A DNA stretch of 64,000 bases from Sulfurospirillum diekertiae (GTDB lineage Bacteria; Campylobacterota; Campylobacteria; Campylobacterales; Sulfurospirillaceae). Shown here in pieces: positions 28,615 through 36,665 of the stretch (position 1 is its first letter; every line of letters starts with the position of its first letter). A model generated the notes under the pieces. The model worked only from the letters and a program-made list of their open reading frames with translations, was not told where the DNA came from and searched no databases. Position numbers and translations under genes: made by a program. The DNA lies in contig NZ_CP039734.2 in assembly GCF_011769985.2 (NCBI RefSeq), forward strand, positions 2,480,001 through 2,544,000. The letters run 5' to 3'.

Positions 28615-28835
28615 CACAATCCATTACAAGAGCTACCCTTAAAGGTATCTCATCATTTTTTTAACTTGTTGAGCTTGACAAAAGCCATTTTGGGAGTATC
28701 AAACGCAATAAATGTATCGAAAAATTATAACATAAAACAACCTTGCTCTAAATTCACCCAAAATTATCTATAGAATTTTCAAAGTTTAACAAGGGTAAAA
28801 TTGTCTTTAATTAATCTTGAGGAATTTTTGCACCC

Positions 28836-30152
28836 ATGTTTAAAACTATTTTCCCCCTTAGCCTTATCATTTCACTCCGTTTCTTAGGTCTCTTCATCGT
28901 CCTACCCGTTCTCTCCGTTTACGCACTTCACTTGGAGGGCTCCAACGAATTTTTAGTGGGCATTACCATTGGTGGGTATGCACTCACACAGATGTTTTTG
29001 CAAATTCCTTTTGGGATTTTATCCGATAAAATTGGACGTAAAATCACTATTTTTGTGGGGCTCATTGTTTTTCTAATTGGCTCACTTGTGTGTGCGTATA
29101 GTACCACCATCTACGGACTGATGATCGGACGCTTTTTGCAAGGAGCGGCGGCGATTGGTGCTGTTGGAACGGCGATGATCAGTGACATGGTCAAAGAAGA
29201 AGTGCGCGGACACGCTATGGCGATTATGGGAGGCTGTATCGCGGCAAGCTTTGCGATTTCCATGATGTTAGGTTCTGTCATTGGTGGTTATTATGGGGTC
29301 GATAAACTCTTCTTTATTACCGCCGCCCTTTCCGTTTTTGCGATGATCGTACTCTACACCAAAGTGCCTAACCCACCCAAGATCATTCACAACTACGGTG
29401 CCGATGAGACGCAACTGAGACATATTCTCAAAGATAAAGACCTCATGAAGATGAACATCACCAACATGCTTCAAAAGGGAATGATGACGCTTGCATTTAT
29501 GGTCATTCCTATCATCATGGTACAACAATTTGACTTTGCTAAAAAAGAGCTTTGGATGGTTTATCTGCCTGCGATGCTCTGTGGTGTGCTTGCGATGGGA
29601 CCTTCTGCCATTTTGGGAGAAAAAAAACATAAAGCCAAAGAGATGCTGATGATTGGTGTAGCACTTTTTGCGATCAGCTACGTCATGATGGGCTACGCGC
29701 ACAAAGCTCCATGGTTTATCGTGGGTGTAGTTATTTTCTTCATCGGCTTTAATATGCACGAACCGCTCATGCAATCCATGGCAAGCAAATACGCTAAAGT
29801 CCATCAAAAAGGTGCAGCCCTTGGCGTGTTTAACACCTTTGGTTACGGTGGAACGTTTGTAGGTGGTGTGTTTGGTGGTTATTTCCTACAACATTTTGGC
29901 ATTATGGAGATTGCGTGGGTGATCTTTATCATCTGTATTCTTTGGCTCTTTTTGATCGCCAGTCTTAAAAACCCAAGCCACAACAAAAACATTTATTTAC
30001 CTTATGGCGAATTTGATATTTCACGTGTGGAGCACCTCAAAGGACTTAAAGGCGTTGTGGAGTGGTATCGCAACGAGAGTGAGCACATCTTGGTCGTCAA
30101 ATACGATGCTAACCTCACCGACAAAGAGACGATTTTAGCGGTCATTTCCTAA
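28836..30152 (+). CDS. MFS transporter, YajR-like with C-terminal YAM-type domain
   Basis: 438 residues, twelve hydrophobic segments, with MFS signature GILSDKIGRK (loop 2-3, about 61-70) and FNMHEPLMQS in the second half. After the last helix the tail (about 385-438; FDISRVEHLKGLKGVVEWYRNESEHILVV) resembles the ferredoxin-like YAM domain of Escherichia coli YajR. Probably a proton-driven efflux pump for an unknown solute. The next gene starts 3 nt after its stop. Confidence 0.82.
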   Translation: MFKTIFPLSLIISLRFLGLFIVLPVLSVYALHLEGSNEFLVGITIGGYALTQMFLQIPFGILSDKIGRKITIFVGLIVFLIGSLVCAYSTTIYGLMIGRFLQGAAAIGAVGTAMISDMVKEEVRGHAMAIMGGCIAASFAISMMLGSVIGGYYGVDKLFFITAALSVFAMIVLYTKVPNPPKIIHNYGADETQLRHILKDKDLMKMNITNMLQKGMMTLAFMVIPIIMVQQFDFAKKELWMVYLPAMLCGVLAMGPSAILGEKKHKAKEMLMIGVALFAISYVMMGYAHKAPWFIVGVVIFFIGFNMHEPLMQSMASKYAKVHQKGAALGVFNTFGYGGTFVGGVFGGYFLQHFGIMEIAWVIFIICILWLFLIASLKNPSHNKNIYLPYGEFDISRVEHLKGLKGVVEWYRNESEHILVVKYDANLTDKETILAVIS

Positions 30153-30155
30153 TCA

Positions 30156-30578
30156 GTGAGTTATCTCTCTCTTTTTTTAACAAGTTTCGCCTCTGCCACG
30201 TTACTACCTGGTGGAAGCGAAGCGCTTTTTCTCTATCTTCTTAGCCTTCATCTAAACCCTTTTTTACTGCTTCTCATCGCAACACTGGGCAATACACTGG
30301 GCGCATTTGTTAACTATCTGCTTGGAAAATACGCTACAGACTTCGCCCTTCGCAAAAACTATATGAGCGAAAAACACCTCCAAAAAGCCTCCACTCTTTT
30401 TGAAAAATACGGCGCTTGGAGTTTGCTTTTTTCATGGCTTCCCATCATTGGCGATCCACTTACGTTTGTTGCAGGTGTCGTACGTTATGAGTGGTGGAAG
30501 TTTATTATCATCGTTGGCTTTGCCAAATTGGCACGGTATATTTTTGTTTATCTTGGATTTTTGGCGGTAACACAATGA
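30156..30578 (+). CDS. YqaA/DedA-type small membrane protein
   Basis: 140 residues from GTG 30156. Membrane segments with the family features LLPGGSEALF near the N-terminus, LGNTLGAFVNYLLGK and LFSWLPIIGDPLTFVAGV, as in YqaA and the SNARE-associated (VTT) superfamily. Related proteins move or flip lipids; the role here is unknown. Coupled to the MFS gene upstream and overlapping the Rof-like gene by 4 nt. Confidence 0.78.
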   Translation: MSYLSLFLTSFASATLLPGGSEALFLYLLSLHLNPFLLLLIATLGNTLGAFVNYLLGKYATDFALRKNYMSEKHLQKASTLFEKYGAWSLLFSWLPIIGDPLTFVAGVVRYEWWKFIIIVGFAKLARYIFVYLGFLAVTQ

Positions 30579-30841
30579 ACGCACCCATCTCCTGCGAATT
30601 TTATGACCAACTTATGGTCGCCATAGAACGTAAAATTCCCTCCACCATTGTCTATCTGGAAAACGAGCAAAGCACCACACTTAAAGGGGTAGTCACAGAA
30701 TTAATGATGATTGAGTATGAAGAGTTTTTGATGTTAAAAGGTGGAAAAAAGATCAATCTTCAAACAATTTTTTCGTTTAATGGCAAAAGGCATAAAGAGG
30801 TTTCGTTTTTACATGTAAAGGGAGATAATTTCACAGAATAA
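30575..30841 (+). CDS. Rof (YaeO)-like Rho-binding protein, candidate
   Basis: 88 residues from ATG 30575, which overlaps the previous stop (ATGA). The pattern ISCEFYDQLMVAIERKI, then LENEQSTTLKGVVTEL, then EFLMLKGGKKINLQTIFSF follows E. coli Rof (INCDDYDNLELA..., L..GEKLQAKASDL, EYL ... LRLDKITSF). Rof binds and inhibits transcription terminator Rho. The match is by pattern recall, not alignment. The end contains a TTACATGTAA copy read as LHVK. Confidence 0.5.
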   Translation: MNAPISCEFYDQLMVAIERKIPSTIVYLENEQSTTLKGVVTELMMIEYEEFLMLKGGKKINLQTIFSFNGKRHKEVSFLHVKGDNFTE

Positions 30842-30885
30842 TGCCCTATTCGTCAATAATTTACGAATCGTTAACAGAACAGACT

Positions 30886-30891
30886 TATAAT
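30886..30891 (+). promoter_or_regulatory. -10 box TATAAT for the exported protein gene
   Basis: TATAAT in ACTTATAATAG, 43 nt before the likely start of the next gene. No clear -35 box, as is common in Campylobacterota. Confidence 0.5.
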
Positions 30892-30933
30892 AGATCAAGA
30901 TAATTTTAAAATATGAATTTTGGAGCTTCAACA

Positions 30934-31377
30934 ATGTTGTACCCTACTAAATCAAAACTAAACAGCCTTTGCATCAGCAAAAGTTTTATGATCACGCTAG
31001 GCATATTTTCCCTAATCACTCCATCACTTTTTGGAGCAGGTTATATCTTACCAAGTGGCACAGTTGTATATGACAACACAGCAGACCAAACCATGTACAG
31101 AGTCGAAAGAGTTTCACCTATGCCCCCTTCTTCGCACGTTATCGTAGAAGGATCTCCTATGCAGACTACAACGGTTATGGTTGAAGATAGAGTCGTGACC
31201 TATGATCGACCTGTTATTATTAGAGAACGAATCATTGACAGAGGTCCTGTTTATGATGTTGTCGATGCGGCAGGTACTGTCCTCTTTTACGGGCTATTAT
31301 ATGATGCCTTAGGACATGGCTTTTACCATTACGGACCTCATCGACATTATGACCGTTTCGATCACTACAGAAGATAA
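30934..31377 (+). CDS. Small exported protein, unknown
   Basis: 147 residues from ATG 30934 (TTGGAG 8 nt upstream; an ATG at 30913 has no RBS). A hydrophobic stretch (SFMITLGIFSLITPSLFGAG) is a signal or anchor. The mature part has short beta-rich segments (SGTVVYDNTADQTMYRVERV; TTTVMVEDRVVTYDRPVIIRERI) and ends in a His/Tyr-rich tail (HGFYHYGPHRHYDRFDHYRR), which could bind metal. I do not recognise the family. Confidence 0.6.
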   Translation: MLYPTKSKLNSLCISKSFMITLGIFSLITPSLFGAGYILPSGTVVYDNTADQTMYRVERVSPMPPSSHVIVEGSPMQTTTVMVEDRVVTYDRPVIIRERIIDRGPVYDVVDAAGTVLFYGLLYDALGHGFYHYGPHRHYDRFDHYRR

Positions 31378-31444
31378 GTCGACTCAAAAGAGCTAAACGT
31401 TTAACTGACATCCTTTTCTTTACATGTAAAAATTTTGCCTTCCA

Positions 31445-31475
31445 AGATTGCGCTTATTTTGAAAAAGCGCAATCT
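31445..31475 (+). terminator. Hairpin terminator after the small exported gene
   Basis: AGATTGCGCTT / AAGCGCAATCT, an 11-bp perfect stem, 67 nt past the stop. A TTACATGTAA copy at 31420 lies between stop and hairpin. The rest of the gap to 31684 is AT-rich leader for the SLC13 gene, with a TATAAG-like box near 31627, and holds no frame I can support. Confidence 0.65.
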
Positions 31476-31684
31476 CAAAGTTATTTAGCTCCACTCTTTT
31501 TCCTCCTAGAAAAACTGGTCATTTCACACCAAACCTCTGAAAATATAACTTTTTTTTATTCCTCAAATTTAAGGATTCTTATCTTATTCTACTTCAAGAA
31601 TCAAATTTAATATTTTTAATCTTTACTATAAGTAATTTTTCTATTTCTCTCATCTGACATCTAAAGTGTATACCAGGAGGTTAT

Positions 31685-33112
31685 ATGTTTAATACGAAGA
31701 AGATGATTTTTATTGTTTTGGCGTTAGTCGCTATGCTCTCCATGATTTATCTCACACCAGAAATGCCGGGACTCAATTTTAAAGGAAAAGTAGCGCTGGG
31801 TGTTGGCATCTTTGCTATCATCGTCTGGATTACACAAGCCCTTGATGACGCACAGAGCGGTTTCTTAATCATTGCTTTTTTAGTTTTGTTTGGTGCAGGA
31901 AAAATTGGAGAAGCATTGATCGGTTACTCTTCTACGGGCGTTTGGATTGTCGTTTTGGGTATGATTATGGCAGCGTGTATGGGCGATACGGGACTTTCTA
32001 AAAGACTCGCTCTCATTATCGTGAGCAAAATCGGAAAATCTGCCATTAATTTGTATTGGGCGATCTCACTTGTGACGCTGATTATGACCTTTTTTATTCC
32101 TTCTCTTGCAGCAAAAACTCTTTTGGTTTTGCCGATTATCACCTCGATGGGTTTGGCATTTGGTGCCGAAAAAGGGCAAAGTACCCTCGTAAAAGGGTTA
32201 ATTTATATTGTCACTATTGCGGGAACGATGTACTGTATGGGCATTATGACCTCTCATGCCGCCAATCCTATCTCCGTCAGTCTTATCAAAAATGCAACAG
32301 GCGTTGACGTCAGCTGGATGGAGTGGTTTAAAATCGGTATGCCGCCCGCTTTACTCATGGGTTTAATTGCAACCTATATCATCATTAAGATGTTTCCACC
32401 TGATATTGAAGACATATCTGCTGGTCGCGATGTGATGAATCAACAATTAAACGAGATGGGAAAAATGAGTCCAAAAGAGATTTATGCTTTTGTCATTTTC
32501 ATCGCAACACTTCTTCTGTGGGCGACCGATAAACTGCACGGTCTCAATGCAACCCTTGTTGCTATGCTTGCCGTTGCCGCAATGATCGCTCCCGTTCCTA
32601 CACAAGTCATGACATGGAAAGAGGCTGAAAAGAAAGTGCCTTGGAATGTTTTTATCGTGTATGGCGCTGGTTTGTCCATGGGTTCCCTGCTCGTTAAAAC
32701 GGGAGCTGCCGCATGGCTTGCCAGCACGTTTTTTCATCCGTTACTTAGTCTTGATGTCAAACTTCAAGTCGTCATTTTCATCTGGCTGATGCTGGCACTT
32801 CAAGTCTTGTTCACAGGGGCAGGTCCTAAAACAACAGCATTGACACCCGTTGTCATCGCTCATGCCATCGCCGTTGCAGCGCTTCCTGCCAATGCGGGCA
32901 TGCAAGTCACCGCATTTGTTCTCTTGGTTGCCATGAATATGCTCCACCAATACCTACTCCCCGTCTCCAATCTCCCGAACATCATCGGTCTGGCAACGGA
33001 AGAGATCACCTCAAGTGAATTAATCAAAGTGGGTGCGATCATGAGCCTCTTTGGTGCGGTTTTTTGTACGATTATGGTTTACACGTATTGGAGTTGGATA
33101 GGGCTATTTTGA
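31685..33112 (+). CDS. SLC13/DASS-family anion transporter
   Basis: 475 residues, about eleven to twelve hydrophobic segments. Family features: SNLPNIIGLATEEI near the C-terminus and LVLPIITSMG with SHAANPISVSL in the middle, which correspond to the two substrate-site regions of divalent anion:sodium symporters. Likely substrates are dicarboxylates, citrate or sulfate-like anions. RBS AGGAGG stands 5 nt before the ATG. A single gene followed by two hairpins. Confidence 0.82.
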   Translation: MFNTKKMIFIVLALVAMLSMIYLTPEMPGLNFKGKVALGVGIFAIIVWITQALDDAQSGFLIIAFLVLFGAGKIGEALIGYSSTGVWIVVLGMIMAACMGDTGLSKRLALIIVSKIGKSAINLYWAISLVTLIMTFFIPSLAAKTLLVLPIITSMGLAFGAEKGQSTLVKGLIYIVTIAGTMYCMGIMTSHAANPISVSLIKNATGVDVSWMEWFKIGMPPALLMGLIATYIIIKMFPPDIEDISAGRDVMNQQLNEMGKMSPKEIYAFVIFIATLLLWATDKLHGLNATLVAMLAVAAMIAPVPTQVMTWKEAEKKVPWNVFIVYGAGLSMGSLLVKTGAAAWLASTFFHPLLSLDVKLQVVIFIWLMLALQVLFTGAGPKTTALTPVVIAHAIAVAALPANAGMQVTAFVLLVAMNMLHQYLLPVSNLPNIIGLATEEITSSELIKVGAIMSLFGAVFCTIMVYTYWSWIGLF

Positions 33113-33132
33113 TACGATTAGCTTAAAATTGG

Positions 33133-33165
33133 GTGTTCCATTAAAGCCCCTATTTAATGGAACAC
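33133..33165 (+). terminator. Terminator after the SLC13 gene
   Basis: GTGTTCCATTAAA / TTTAATGGAACAC, 13-bp perfect stem with a 7-nt loop, 21 nt past the stop. Confidence 0.75.
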
Positions 33166-33192
33166 TATAAAGAAATGAAAAAAGTAGATAAA

Positions 33193-33223
33193 AAACGTTA
33201 AGAAGCTTGCATTCTTAACGTTT
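33193..33223. terminator. Second hairpin with TTACATGTAA at its edge
   Basis: AAACGTTAAGAA / TTCTTAACGTTT, 12-bp perfect stem and 7-nt loop. The right arm runs into a TTACATGTAA copy (33222-33231). It lies between the SLC13 gene and the convergent binding-protein gene. Confidence 0.65.
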
Positions 33224-33339
33224 ACATGTAAAAATTTTGAAGGTCATTATTTTTAATTCCAAAACTAACCTACCATTGAATTTTAAGCTCAATAGGCGTT
33301 TGATAAAGGATGCAGTCATCAATCGTCTCAATATCTACT

Positions 33340-34374
33340 TTATTTTTGCGGAGGAATCCCTTTGATAATCATTTTTGCCTCTTCTTTACTTAACGGATAG
33401 TCAAAAAAGCGTGTGTAAAAAGCAATGGTTTCTTGTTCGATGTCAAACTCTTTAAATTTTTCAGGATAAAAAATCTGTGCTGCCCATTGCACTTGTAAAA
33501 TGGCTTCGGCACTGTATCTGTCCCAGAAAAACATCCCTTTTGGGTTGATGTAGACGCGTTTGGATAAGGTTGCGGAAGTATTTTTAAACATCGGATTATT
33601 GAGAAAATCACTCGCTTGAACCTCACTAGAGGTGGAACCAATGATGACAATATCGGGATTCCATGCAATGATTTGTTCGGCTGAGACGGTTTTACTGGGG
33701 CCTTGAAGTGCACTAGCGACGTTAATGCCTCCCGCTAGTCGTATCCAAGAGTCCATCATGGAACCTGCACCATCCACCACAAACGAGGTGCTAATATTGC
33801 TCAGATGCAACACTTTGGGTCTTTGCTGAGCGGGGACATCTTTGAGCCTCTCATCAATCTTCTGCGTGACTTGATCTAAATAGAGCGCATACTGTTCCGC
33901 TTTCGCGAATGCGGCTTTGCCCAAAATTTTGCCTGTCAGTAAAACGCACTCTCGTAAGGAAGGAAAATCTACAAGCGAAAGTTCGATAATAGGCACGCCT
34001 AAATTTCGAAATACCCCAATATTTTTATTGCCTACAAAGGTGAAAACAACGTCAGGTTTGGCTTTTAACAACTCTTCTATGGAGCTCATCGCAACGGTAT
34101 TATTACTAAAAACAACGGCCGCTTGGCGCATGTGTGGGTTGATCTTATAGAGCCACGGACACATCTGCTCTGTCACAATGGTTGCTACAATTTTATCGCC
34201 AGCTCCGAGCATCGTCACAATCGCATTATGCGCAGGCCATGCATCGGCGATGCGTCCAATGGAATCGGGAATATTCGTATGCGTCGTGTTGGCGTTATCG
34301 GTAAATGTTTGTTCTGCAAGAAGAGATGTACAGCTTAACGCGAAAATCATCAGTAGATAAATAAAGTATTTCAT
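33340..34374 (-). CDS. ABC-type iron/cobalamin-like periplasmic binding protein
   Basis: 344 residues from ATG 34374 (GGAG 8 nt upstream). Signal peptide MKYFIYLLMIFALSCTSLLA. PeriBP_2 fold features: DSIGRIADAWPAHNAIVTMLGAGDKIVAT near the start, ELLKAKPDVVFTFVG (about 85-99) and IIAWNPDIVIIGST (about 230-243). This class binds iron-siderophore, haem, cobalamin or other metal complexes. No permease or ATPase lies next to it, so it is an orphan. Downstream, on the same strand, about 30 codons ending IELKIQW-stop at 33269 are open without a start. Confidence 0.8.
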   Translation of the reverse strand: MKYFIYLLMIFALSCTSLLAEQTFTDNANTTHTNIPDSIGRIADAWPAHNAIVTMLGAGDKIVATIVTEQMCPWLYKINPHMRQAAVVFSNNTVAMSSIEELLKAKPDVVFTFVGNKNIGVFRNLGVPIIELSLVDFPSLRECVLLTGKILGKAAFAKAEQYALYLDQVTQKIDERLKDVPAQQRPKVLHLSNISTSFVVDGAGSMMDSWIRLAGGINVASALQGPSKTVSAEQIIAWNPDIVIIGSTSSEVQASDFLNNPMFKNTSATLSKRVYINPKGMFFWDRYSAEAILQVQWAAQIFYPEKFKEFDIEQETIAFYTRFFDYPLSKEEAKMIIKGIPPQK

Positions 34375-34418
34375 AAGGTATCTCCAAATCAAGAGGCTTT
34401 ACATGTAAAGATTTTAGC

Positions 34419-34625
34419 TTAAAATTCATTGCCCTCTACACGGTTAATACGAACATCCACAGACTCATCATTTTTGGATGCAATGTAAATTTCGATGGGA
34501 CGACAGCAGACGTAACAGTCTTCAATATAACTCTCGCCCGTTTCACTACTTGGCTCAATAAAAATGGAAAAACTTTCCCAGCAGTAAGGGCAGGTGATAG
34601 TTTTGTCAAAGAGGGTGTTATTCAT
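34419..34625 (-). CDS. CPXCG-motif cysteine-rich small protein
   Basis: 68 residues with two Cys pairs, TCPYCWESF (11-19) and DCYVCCRPI (about 36-44), the layout of the CPXCG family. The four cysteines probably bind zinc. Function of the family is unknown. It stands alone, with TTACATGTAA copies on both sides (34399 and 34669). Confidence 0.78.
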   Translation of the reverse strand: MNNTLFDKTITCPYCWESFSIFIEPSSETGESYIEDCYVCCRPIEIYIASKNDESVDVRINRVEGNEF

Positions 34626-34658
34626 AAAAACCTTTCAGAACACAGCGGTCATAATTCA

Positions 34659-34688
34659 ATTTCTATCTTTACATGTAAAGATAGAAAT
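34659..34688. repeat. 30-bp perfect palindrome centred on TTACATGTAA
   Basis: ATTTCTATCTTTACA and its exact complement. It lies between the end of moeA (minus strand) and the start of the CPXCG gene. It can fold into a 13-bp hairpin and probably ends moeA transcription; it is the longest dyad built around the dispersed decamer in this window. Confidence 0.75.
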
Positions 34689-34714
34689 GAGGTTTTTTGG
34701 GTATTGCCAAACTC

Positions 34715-35929
34715 TTACAAGTCTAGCAATACAATATCAACCATCTCGCCTTTTTCAATTTTTTGGACATCTTTTTCAACGCGTAAAAGAACGGGATTTT
34801 CTAAGAGGTTATTGAGGATGGCACTACTGCCCTCTTTTTTGCCCTCTAAATCAACAACAAGCTGACCCTCAATAAATCGAAGATTGCACGCGGTAAATTC
34901 CACAAATTTGGAGCGTTTTTTATAGAGCTCGCCCATGTAAGCTTTAATCGTTGGCAAGGCAAACGTTTGTGCGCGCATTTTACGAAGCAATGGAGCGATG
35001 AATAAAAAGGTACAGACCGAAGCACTGTACGGAAAGCCTGGGAGTGCGTAGATATATTTGTGACCTGTTTTAACAACACGTATATGGCGCCCCGGTTTCA
35101 TGTACGAACCATCGATGATATTTTCGATTTTCATATCGGTGAGAATGCTCTGTAAAAAGTCAAAATCTCCGACACTTCCGCCACCTGTGGTGATCACGAT
35201 GTCACTCCACATGAGCGCTTGTCTGAGTTGTTGCTCGATCACATCTCGATCATCTCGGATAAGTTTAAAACGCATACACTCACAGCCGAGTTGGCGCAAA
35301 ATCGCTTCAACCGTAACGTGGTTGGAACTGCGAATTTGAGCACTTGAGACTTTTGGCTCACCGAAGTCCAAGATTTCATTGCCCGTGGAGAGAATGGCGA
35401 TACGAGGTTTCATAAAGACTTCAACCTGCACCATACCCACTTCTGCCATCACACCAATTTCCGCAAAACCGATCTTCGTGCCTTTTTTGATGAGCACTTC
35501 ACCCGCTTTATAGTTCTCTCCCACAGGACGAACTGCAAAGCCTTTGGAGACGGCGGAGGTAATGTGAATCTTGCCTTCTTTGACCTCAACATTTTCAATG
35601 GGAATCAGCGTATCGCTACCTTCGCTCATCAAGGTGCCCGTAAAAGTTTTAACACATTCACCTTTGTTCACGACACCGTGCGTCTCAGTCCCAGCTGGGA
35701 TAAAATCGCTAATGATCAACGAACCTAGTTGCTGATCAACAAAGCGAATGGCGTAGCCATCCATCGAAGAAGTTGCATGCGTTGGATTGTTTTCAGGAGC
35801 TACAATATCAACGGCAAGAAAACGACCCAACGCGTCACCAATAAAAATATTTTCAATGCCAATTTCGGTTTTTACAGAGTTTTCAAGCGCCTTCAGCGTC
35901 TCATCAAAAGGAGGAAATGTATGGCTCAT
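34715..35929 (-). CDS. moeA: Molybdopterin molybdenumtransferase
   Basis: 404 residues. Features: ATSSMDGYAIR (about 51-61), IAILSTGNEI (about 182-191), TTGGGSVGDFDFL (about 245-257) and ALPGFPYSASV (about 295-305). MoeA inserts molybdate into adenylated molybdopterin to give the molybdenum cofactor. It overlaps moaE by 4 nt and forms an operon moaD-moaE-moeA, which fits the use of many Mo/W enzymes in this group of bacteria. Confidence 0.92.
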   Translation of the reverse strand: MSHTFPPFDETLKALENSVKTEIGIENIFIGDALGRFLAVDIVAPENNPTHATSSMDGYAIRFVDQQLGSLIISDFIPAGTETHGVVNKGECVKTFTGTLMSEGSDTLIPIENVEVKEGKIHITSAVSKGFAVRPVGENYKAGEVLIKKGTKIGFAEIGVMAEVGMVQVEVFMKPRIAILSTGNEILDFGEPKVSSAQIRSSNHVTVEAILRQLGCECMRFKLIRDDRDVIEQQLRQALMWSDIVITTGGGSVGDFDFLQSILTDMKIENIIDGSYMKPGRHIRVVKTGHKYIYALPGFPYSASVCTFLFIAPLLRKMRAQTFALPTIKAYMGELYKKRSKFVEFTACNLRFIEGQLVVDLEGKKEGSSAILNNLLENPVLLRVEKDVQKIEKGEMVDIVLLDL

Positions 35930-36372
35930 GCGTCCGCCTTTAATAGACCTGATCCACTCAAAATGTGAGATCGCTCTTTGGCATACACACGTTTTCCGTC
36001 CACCAAATCATACTTCCAAATGGGAGCGTTGGCTTTAAAATCTTCGACAAAATCATTAATCATTTTGAGGGCTACCTTTCGTTTGGGAGAAACAACAGCG
36101 GCAATATAACTTGAAGTATGGTTAGGTACATCACCACGGGAATGTGCCATAAGAAGATACGCATTTTGCGCTTTGGCTTTTTCTTGCCACGCGTTAAACC
36201 AGTTATTTAAAATAGGCTCGTAAATATCAAAACTAAGCCCTTCAATGCCATCTTCATCTCTGACAATTCCCACAAAAGGAATGAACGCACCATAGTTTTT
36301 ATCGCTAATTTTGGCGTACCAATCTGCCAAAATCGTGTTTACATGTAAAGATCCATTGTGAAGTTCTACCAT
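35926..36372 (-). CDS. moaE: Molybdopterin synthase catalytic subunit
   Basis: 148 residues. GAFIPFVGIVRDEDGIEGLSFDIYEP (about 33-58, in part), LMAHSRGDVP and SPKRKVAL..., then IWKYDLVDGKRVYA are MoaE features. With MoaD it converts cyclic pyranopterin monophosphate to molybdopterin. TTACATGTAA is read in frame near the start (GSLHVNTIL). Lies 3 nt after moaD. Confidence 0.9.
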   Translation of the reverse strand: MVELHNGSLHVNTILADWYAKISDKNYGAFIPFVGIVRDEDGIEGLSFDIYEPILNNWFNAWQEKAKAQNAYLLMAHSRGDVPNHTSSYIAAVVSPKRKVALKMINDFVEDFKANAPIWKYDLVDGKRVYAKERSHILSGSGLLKADA

Positions 36373-36375
36373 AGA

Positions 36376-36597
36376 TCAACCTCCACAAACAGGAGGGAGA
36401 AGTGAGATTTTATCGTTTTTGGAAAGGGGAATATTGAGGTCGCAAACAAGGGTGTCATTGACAGCGACGGCGCAGATAGCAAGCCAATCTTGAAGTTCTT
36501 TGTCTTCTTTAAAAAAGGTTTTGAGTTCACTAAGATTTGAGATATCCACCTCAATACTGGGGCGACCAAGGGGTCCTAAAAATTCGACTTTTGCCAC
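36376..36597 (-). CDS. moaD: Molybdopterin synthase sulfur carrier subunit
   Basis: 73 residues, ubiquitin-like, ending in Gly-Gly (LLPPVCGG), the residue pair that is thiocarboxylated and gives sulfur to molybdopterin. VEFLGPLGRPSIEVD start and AVAVNDTLV are typical. First gene of moaD-moaE-moeA. Confidence 0.88.
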   Translation of the reverse strand: MAKVEFLGPLGRPSIEVDISNLSELKTFFKEDKELQDWLAICAVAVNDTLVCDLNIPLSKNDKISLLPPVCGG

Positions 36598-36630
36598 ATC
36601 TTTTCCTTATTACATGTAAGAAATTTCGAA

Positions 36631-36665
36631 AGATTAGGAGGGGAGGAAAAACTCCTCCCAATCTT
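36631..36665 (-). terminator. Terminator of nifSU
   Basis: Imperfect GC-rich inverted repeat (AGATTAGGAGGGGAGG against CTCCTCCCAATCT) with an AAAAA loop, starting directly after the nifU stop codon. The RNA would pair through G-U steps. Confidence 0.6.

Noticed and set aside
29268-29807. 179-codon minus-strand frame over the MFS gene
   Set aside because: His/Asn/Lys-rich antisense text, no start signal, lies inside a convincing transporter.
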